Shown in pieces: positions 58,607-64,000 of a stretch of DNA of 64,000 nt. Numbering within the stretch: the first letter of the stretch is position 1; every line of letters starts with the position of its first letter. The notes under the pieces were generated by a model. The model was given only the letters and a program-made list of their open reading frames with translations, searched no databases and was not told the origin of the DNA. This DNA is from Lophium mytilinum (Eukaryota; Ascomycota; Dothideomycetes; Mytilinidiales; Mytilinidiaceae), in contig MU004193.1 of the NCBI GenBank assembly GCA_010093605.1, positions 405,321-469,320 on the forward strand, in the 5' to 3' direction. Both the position numbers and the translations under genes were made by a program.

Positions 58607-60448
58607 TTACTCGGGCTTAGCGGCCTTCATGCGGGAACGGAACTGGTCAATAAGCTCCTCCATCTCGTCGGCAACAAGGTCCTCGAGCTGAGCGGAGATC
58701 TTCTCAATCTTCTCCTGGATGCTAGCGGATTCCTCCTTGACTTTGTGGGTACCCTCTTCGATGGTCTTCTTGAACTCGGTCAGGGAGGGCTCATCTTCGC
58801 TTTTGCTAGCGACATAGCCACCCTTACCGACAATGTCGGTGTAGTTGGAAGATCCTCCACCGTTCCATGCAAGAATCTGGGAGACGATTAGCAATGCTTA
58901 CGGACAGGTGCGAATTATGTAGACTTACGTTCTTGGTGTTGCTAGGGACATCAGAGAGAGCTCCCTCGGTGGCAATCGAGATCAAGTTCGCCTTCAGCTT
59001 CTTAGGTGTGATGTCGGCAACGGCATAAGCAGAGTCCTTGGATGGCTGGAGAGAAAGGAGATAGGCGAGAAGACCGGCGATGTGAGGGGAGGCCATGGAA
59101 GTGCCAGAGATGGTGTTGGTGGCATGGTCGCTACCGATCCAGGTGGAGAGAATGTTCAGGCCGGGGGCGAAGATGTCATTGCACTTTCCGAAGTTGGAGA
59201 AGTACGCACGCTCATCGAGGAGAGTTGAGGCACCAACGGTCACGGCGTTCGCGGCGGCAGCCGGGGAGTAGTTGCAGGAGTCGGCGTTGTCGTTGCCAGC
59301 AGCGACGGCAAAGTGGATGCCAGCGTCAACGGCGGCATTGACAGCTAGATCGAGGACAGTGGACTTGCCGCCGCCCAGACTCATGTTGGCGGCGCTACCC
59401 TTGAAGCTCTTCTTGCCCTTACCGCTCTTCGCAGCCGCAACCTTCTTGGAGTGGGCCTCAGCGGCGTACTCAACACCCTTGACAACGTCGGACATGGTGC
59501 CGGAGCCGTTGGAGCGGAGGACCTTAACGGCGTAGACGTTGGCCTTCTTGGCGACACCGTATTTCTTGCCGGCGACCGTACCAGAGCAGTGAGTGCCGTG
59601 GCCGTTGCCATCCTCGTCAGCGTCTCCGGAGGGAATGGTTTTGCCCCAGGTGGCGCGACCCTCGAAGTCAACGTGCTTGACGTTGGTTCCGGTGTCAATC
59701 ACGTAGACATCGACGCCCTCGCCGCCATCAGCGGAGTAGAGGTACTTGTTCCATGTGCCAAAGCTAAGGCTGCTGCGGTGCGAGATACGGGCAAGGCCCC
59801 AGGGCGCGTTCTTCTCTATCTCGAAATCGTCGTCTTTCATGGTGTGGACCTCGGAGTCTTTCTCGATGTACTCGACCTGATGAACACAAGATGCGTTAGC
59901 TGTGATTCATTGTCACGTGCGAAATGCGCGGCCTCGGCGGAGCCAGGGCGGAGATAAGCGCTGATGCCTCGAGAGCACCAGTAGGCCATCACCACCGATC
60001 TTTGACTCTGGACATCGGCCACAGGTTGTGATAGCAACAGCCGCCCGGAGTCTGGGAAGATGATGATGGAAGATGGGACAGAACTTACGTCGGGATGCCT
60101 CCGGATCTGCTCGATGGTCTCATCGTCGAAGTGACCAGAGTACCCTAGCAGCGAGCCAGCGATGTCGTAGGTGTGCTTGAGGCCCTCGAAGATCTCCGTG
60201 GTGATGGGGAACTGCGAGCGCTTTCGCAGCTCGCTGCGCTCCTTCTGGCTGGCCAGATGGATGCCTTGCACCCAGTCGTGGTGCTCGGCGGCGACGGCGT
60301 CCTTCTTCAGGACGACCATGTACGAGTTAGGCACCTCCTTCGCGTTGACGGACGAGAGGATAGGGGCGGCATCCTTATGGATAGTGGCGATGCTCAGCGG
60401 CGAGGCAGACGCAAGCAGCGGTAGCAACGATAGGGCGAAGGACCTCAT
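58607..60448 (-). CDS. Subtilisin-like serine protease (S8A, vacuolar proteinase B type)
   Basis: Secretory-pathway protease, 525 aa, from exons 60448-60089, 59876-58929 and 58876-58607. The start ATG opens a signal peptide (MRSFALSLLPLLASASP). An I9 inhibitor propeptide follows (SYMVVLKKD to RRHPDVEYIEKDSEV). The catalytic triad is complete: Asp about 181 in VYVIDTGTN, His about 213 in NGHGTHCSG, Ser about 380 in SGTSMASPHIAG, with oxyanion Asn in AAGND. After the catalytic domain comes an acidic, helical C-terminal extension of about 80 residues (EKIEKISAQLEDLV). This is typical of cerevisin/PrB-like vacuolar proteases and absent from secreted alkaline proteases. The lysine-rich KSGKGKKSFKG insert is usual in the group. 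The first intron (212 nt) is long and could hide a further small exon. Confidence 0.93.
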
Positions 60449-61566
60449 CGTGGCGGCTATCCTCGCTGTGGAGGGCTGGGGACAAAGAAACAAGGGGGGT
60501 GCGAGTGCAGCGCGGGGAGGAGACTGTAGTGCGGAGATGGAAGTCTAACAGAAATGGGGGAGAATGAGATGGGTGGAGTGGGAGATGGAGAGGGAGGAGT
60601 GAACGAGAGATGGAGGGTGTTGCTGGAGGAACCTCTTATCAACGTCAGGGCGGCTGAGCTCGCGCACGGACTAGCACGTGACTAGTTGCCAGGAGTCATC
60701 CCCCCCTCGTCATCACGAGGCTGGCTGGCGTGCCAGCATGATCAACTTCGGTAAACAGTGCTTGCGTGGCATCTTGAGGCCTGGTACAGAGTACCTGAGA
60801 AACACCAAGCACTGCCATCTATCGCTACAGCGCCTCCGGCCTCGCAACGCCCCATCGCTGCCTTGAAACTTGGGGACGAGTGCTGAGACGTGAAAGACGG
60901 CGGCCCGTGCTTCGACAGCCTCGCCAGCGACAGAAAAACCCATACACTAAAACCACTTGTCGCTTTCGGCAGGCAATAAAGCTGTCTCTTTCTGAGAGAA
61001 CAATATCCTCAAAGTAGACAGAAGTAATCCTCAGAACGAGCTATATCCAAAGATGTAGCTTTCGTATGATACTAATTAGAATTGGTGGTTGGAAGATGCG
61101 CTCCTTTTAGGTGTCTTTTGCTGATCTAAGCGATTTCGGTGGTTTGGTGTACGCGTTTTTCTGTCACCCGCCACAGCTGCCTACCTGCTGCGTCGCTATT
61201 ATTGGAGGCATCATGTACACAGTCCCTGGCGCACTACGAGTACCTAGATAGGCTGCGATGAGGTTTCGGTGAATTGCAACTGCCCCCGACGCTGGCCTCT
61301 GCAACTGCCTGCAATATCACGCCCGCCGTCTGATAGCCCGCAACCTCGTCTTAGGCCCGCTCTCAGCCACCCCACACGGCGAAGCAGCAAACCCAGCGCT
61401 GGCGACTGCGACTTCACCCCCAAAATACTCCCAGTATCCCCGGCGGCTGGTGTGTCTGCTCTGGCTTACTCCTAAACTCCCCCCTCCCCCAGAGACATGA
61501 CCGTTTCGTCTATTCGTCGTACCCCCTCTCTCCTCCAGCACCCCCGCGGCGGCGGACGACCAGAAC
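60449..61566. promoter_or_regulatory. Divergent promoter region (protease / BEACH protein)
   Basis: A 1.1-kb non-coding gap between start codons facing apart. Purine-rich on the plus strand just upstream of the protease (60490-60625) and pyrimidine-rich before the BEACH start. No specific site is identified. Confidence 0.45.
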
Positions 61567-64000
61567 ATGGACGGCCAGCGGCGCCGACACAGGTCCTCGA
61601 CAGCGGCGTCCCGGCACAATCCAATATACAACCAGCTTCTCTCCGAGCTGCATGCCCTCATTGACGACCTCACCAAAGCCGGCGACCTCGTCGAGCCTTC
61701 CGCGCCCACCCTCCAAACCCAGAGCACCGCGCTCCGCCACATCCGCCAGCTGCTGATAGATTCCTCCGAGAAGACCCAGGCCAGAGACGCTTTCCGCCAT
61801 GTGAAGGGCTTCTCCGTCCTGATATCCACCATTCGGTCCCTCTCCGGGTACTATGACCCCTCGAAACGATCCCCGGAAGAGCGCGCCGAGCTGCTCGAGG
61901 TCATAAAGGCGGCGCTAGACGTGCTTTCCGAAGCGCTCAGTGAGCATCCAGGCAATCGCAGATACTTTGCGAAAAGGGCTGAGGACGGGGGATGGAGTGC
62001 CCTCGAGCAGGCGCTGGGCAGCACCGGTGTCGTTGGTATGCACCGCGAGAGTCAGCCAGATGACGGGGCACAAGAGCAGCTATTCGGCTATCTGTTTGCC
62101 TTCGCTTTAGGGGAAGAGACTATGACGCGTATTTTCCGGAACATCAACGCGGTCGAAAGCAGTCTTACAGACGCGCCACAGCCACAACCGCAAGCCCAGG
62201 CAGAAAGCGATGCTATCAGCCGTCTGGCCGCCGAGACTGATAGTGCCCTTAAGACCTCCGACCCGCTAGTAGACCCGCTCCGGAGCCAGATTCGGAGTGT
62301 GTTCAGCGGAAATGAATTGCTTCAGAACCCAGATATGCTTCCAATAGTCCTAGGCTTCTGGGTCATGCTCGCGGGCGACCATGTCTCCATTAGCAACACG
62401 TCTCCTTTGTCGATATCAGTGCTCCTCGCCATCCAGGAAATTATAGATATGTCTACTCACAACAAAGCTATGGGCCACGTTACGGGAATTCTGACTCTGA
62501 TATTACATCTTCTGTTCGAGAAGAATTTTGTTGCTCCTATCAGCAGCCTCCTACGCGGCCTTGCCGACAGCTTGATCGGATTTGGCATCAATCAGTTGGA
62601 AGACGCGTACTACCTCTTCCGACAGTCGTCTGTTTCGGACCTCGCTGCAGAATTTCTCCTCCAGGGCATGCGGACTTCTCGTGGCCCACCTTTCATACAA
62701 TTTGACCTCTCATTACAAGGCTACAGTGCCATTGAGCTTGCAGATCTCGGCCGACCGTTCCCTCCAGCTGCTGCCGGCGGCGGATACACATTTACGGCGT
62801 GGATCCGTGTGGACCACTATGACAGCGATTGCCACACCACCATTTTCGGAGCTTATGATACCACTCAGACATGTTTCGTTATGGCTTACCTGGAGAAAGA
62901 CACTCGCCGATTCATCCTGCAAACTTCCATGCCCACATCCGCGAAGGCGTCCCGGCTGGCTAGCATTCGCTTCAAGAACTCAAGTGTCTTGAAGGAGGGT
63001 TTGTGGTATCATGTCGCCGTGGTTCACCGACGTCCTAGTGCGAAGACAATGGGGATCGGTTCTGCCCATGCGTCCCTGTACCTCAACGGCGAGTTCACTG
63101 AATCTATGAAATGTCAGTATCCCGCCACCCCTCCCCTTATAGACGGCAGTACGGAAAGCTTTGCCTCCTTGTCTTCCACCACACAACGACCGGCACCAAT
63201 CCTTGCTTTTCTTGGGACCCCTCAGGATCTTGCTCCTCGCCTTGGACTAAATGTCACATCGTCGAAGATGTCTGTAGCCTCATTTCACTTGTTCTCCGAG
63301 CCGCTATCGGATGAAATGATTGCCGTTCACCACAAGCTCGGCCCTCGATACTGCGGGAACTACCAAGACCGACTAGGATCTTTCCAAACCTACCGTGCTT
63401 CTGCTGAGCTCCACGTTCAGAACGAGATTCTCCATCCAGGAAAAGAAGAACAGTCGGACATTGTGTCGGCGATCCGAAGCAATGCTGGAGCCATTGTCCC
63501 CGAAAATCGGGTTTTGCTAAGCTTCTCGCCAACCTCAGTTATGGACGACGATGACCGCAACAACGTCGACGAGTCGCAGTTGATTCAATCTCTTTCACGC
63601 GAGGCGGCGTTGAATCTACACAAGCATACCAGAATGCACGGCACTCCAATTATCATAAATGCCGCAGTCCCGTCTATCAACGACGCTCTCACCCAGCAAC
63701 GCGGGTACGGGCTACTTGCTGGGAAACCAGTGGTAGTGGTTCCTCAGTGCCTTGACGATGCTATGTGGAGAGCTGGTGGCTGCGTTGCAGTTGGCCTGGG
63801 GCTCGTCCAGCTGGCGCAGACCCCCGACGCTATCTTGCGCGCCGTCAAGATTCTCTTAGAGGCTGTGGAAGGTAATTGGCGCAATTGCGAGGCTATGGAA
63901 AGCAAAAATGGCTTTGCTGTACTAGCTGAAGTTCTCCGTCAGAAACTGGGATACAGCCTCGGGACACGTGCTTTTGGGCGCAAGACTACTGAAATCAACA
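61567..64000 (+). CDS. BEACH-domain family protein (Bph1/LRBA-like), N-terminal part
   Basis: Large scaffold protein of membrane traffic and vacuole/lysosome biology; only the first 811 codons lie in the window and the frame runs off the end. The first ATG after an in-frame TGA at 61498 is at 61567 (MDGQRRRHRSSTAASRHN); an upstream exon spliced at the tctcctccag near 61525 cannot be excluded. The N-terminal part is helical armadillo-like repeat sequence (QLLSELHALIDDL, FVAPISSLLRGLADSLIGFG). A concanavalin-A-like sandwich domain follows: GGYTFTAWIRVDHYDSD, LKEGLWYHVAVVHRR, SLYLNGEFTESMKCQYP, VASFHLFSEPLSDEMI, about residues 400-600. This arrangement is characteristic of neurobeachin/LRBA/Bph1 proteins. 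The PH-BEACH-WD40 part would lie beyond the window. No intron is seen in these 2.4 kb. Confidence 0.85.
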   Translation, partial: MDGQRRRHRSSTAASRHNPIYNQLLSELHALIDDLTKAGDLVEPSAPTLQTQSTALRHIRQLLIDSSEKTQARDAFRHVKGFSVLISTIRSLSGYYDPSKRSPEERAELLEVIKAALDVLSEALSEHPGNRRYFAKRAEDGGWSALEQALGSTGVVGMHRESQPDDGAQEQLFGYLFAFALGEETMTRIFRNINAVESSLTDAPQPQPQAQAESDAISRLAAETDSALKTSDPLVDPLRSQIRSVFSGNELLQNPDMLPIVLGFWVMLAGDHVSISNTSPLSISVLLAIQEIIDMSTHNKAMGHVTGILTLILHLLFEKNFVAPISSLLRGLADSLIGFGINQLEDAYYLFRQSSVSDLAAEFLLQGMRTSRGPPFIQFDLSLQGYSAIELADLGRPFPPAAAGGGYTFTAWIRVDHYDSDCHTTIFGAYDTTQTCFVMAYLEKDTRRFILQTSMPTSAKASRLASIRFKNSSVLKEGLWYHVAVVHRRPSAKTMGIGSAHASLYLNGEFTESMKCQYPATPPLIDGSTESFASLSSTTQRPAPILAFLGTPQDLAPRLGLNVTSSKMSVASFHLFSEPLSDEMIAVHHKLGPRYCGNYQDRLGSFQTYRASAELHVQNEILHPGKEEQSDIVSAIRSNAGAIVPENRVLLSFSPTSVMDDDDRNNVDESQLIQSLSREAALNLHKHTRMHGTPIIINAAVPSINDALTQQRGYGLLAGKPVVVVPQCLDDAMWRAGGCVAVGLGLVQLAQTPDAILRAVKILLEAVEGNWRNCEAMESKNGFAVLAEVLRQKLGYSLGTRAFGRKTTEIN

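Overview
The window looks like genomic DNA of a filamentous ascomycete (Pezizomycotina). Genes carry many short introns (about 45-80 nt, GT..AG) that restore reading frames exactly. The families are typical of these fungi: AA9 polysaccharide monooxygenase, HET-domain genes, a highly reducing polyketide synthase (PKS), a fungal rhodopsin-fold membrane protein and a Zn2Cys6 regulator. A 13-kb AT-rich block shows the C-to-T damage expected of repeat-induced point mutation (RIP). All exon coordinates come from reading splice sites by eye; no homology search was possible.

Layout. 0-14.6 kb is gene-poor: one TALE homeobox gene (minus strand, 2.75-4.46 kb) and a GC-rich stretch (about 4.9-9.4 kb) with overlapping open frames but nothing recognisable. 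14.7-24 kb holds an AA9 monooxygenase, a HET-domain pseudogene with a frameshift and a stop, a peroxisomal acyl/aryl-CoA ligase, and a His-rich single-pass membrane protein with PY motifs.

24.7-42.5 kb reads as a biosynthetic gene cluster: rhodopsin-fold membrane protein (-), class I/II aminotransferase (+), MFS exporter (-), free-standing adenylation enzyme (+), alpha/beta hydrolase (-), and a 2063-residue PKS (+) in 12 exons. The PKS order is KS-AT-DH-short MT-KR-ACP. It has no enoylreductase, a shortened methyltransferase and a Lys-to-Arg change at the expected catalytic lysine of KR. A plausible reading is PKS chain assembly, processing by the hydrolase, adenylation enzyme and aminotransferase, then export by the MFS protein; the product cannot be inferred.

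42.5-55.4 kb is a transposon graveyard beside the PKS. It holds a stop-riddled Copia retrotransposon, four copies of one LTR family (two with 5-bp target duplications), two MITE-like elements, a HET gene fragment broken by nested insertions, a membrane-protein pseudogene, a 24-bp minisatellite and many GATA/TATC tracts.

55.4-64 kb returns to ordinary sequence: a Zn2Cys6 regulator (-), a vacuolar-type subtilisin (-), and the 5' part of a large BEACH-family gene (+) running off the window end.
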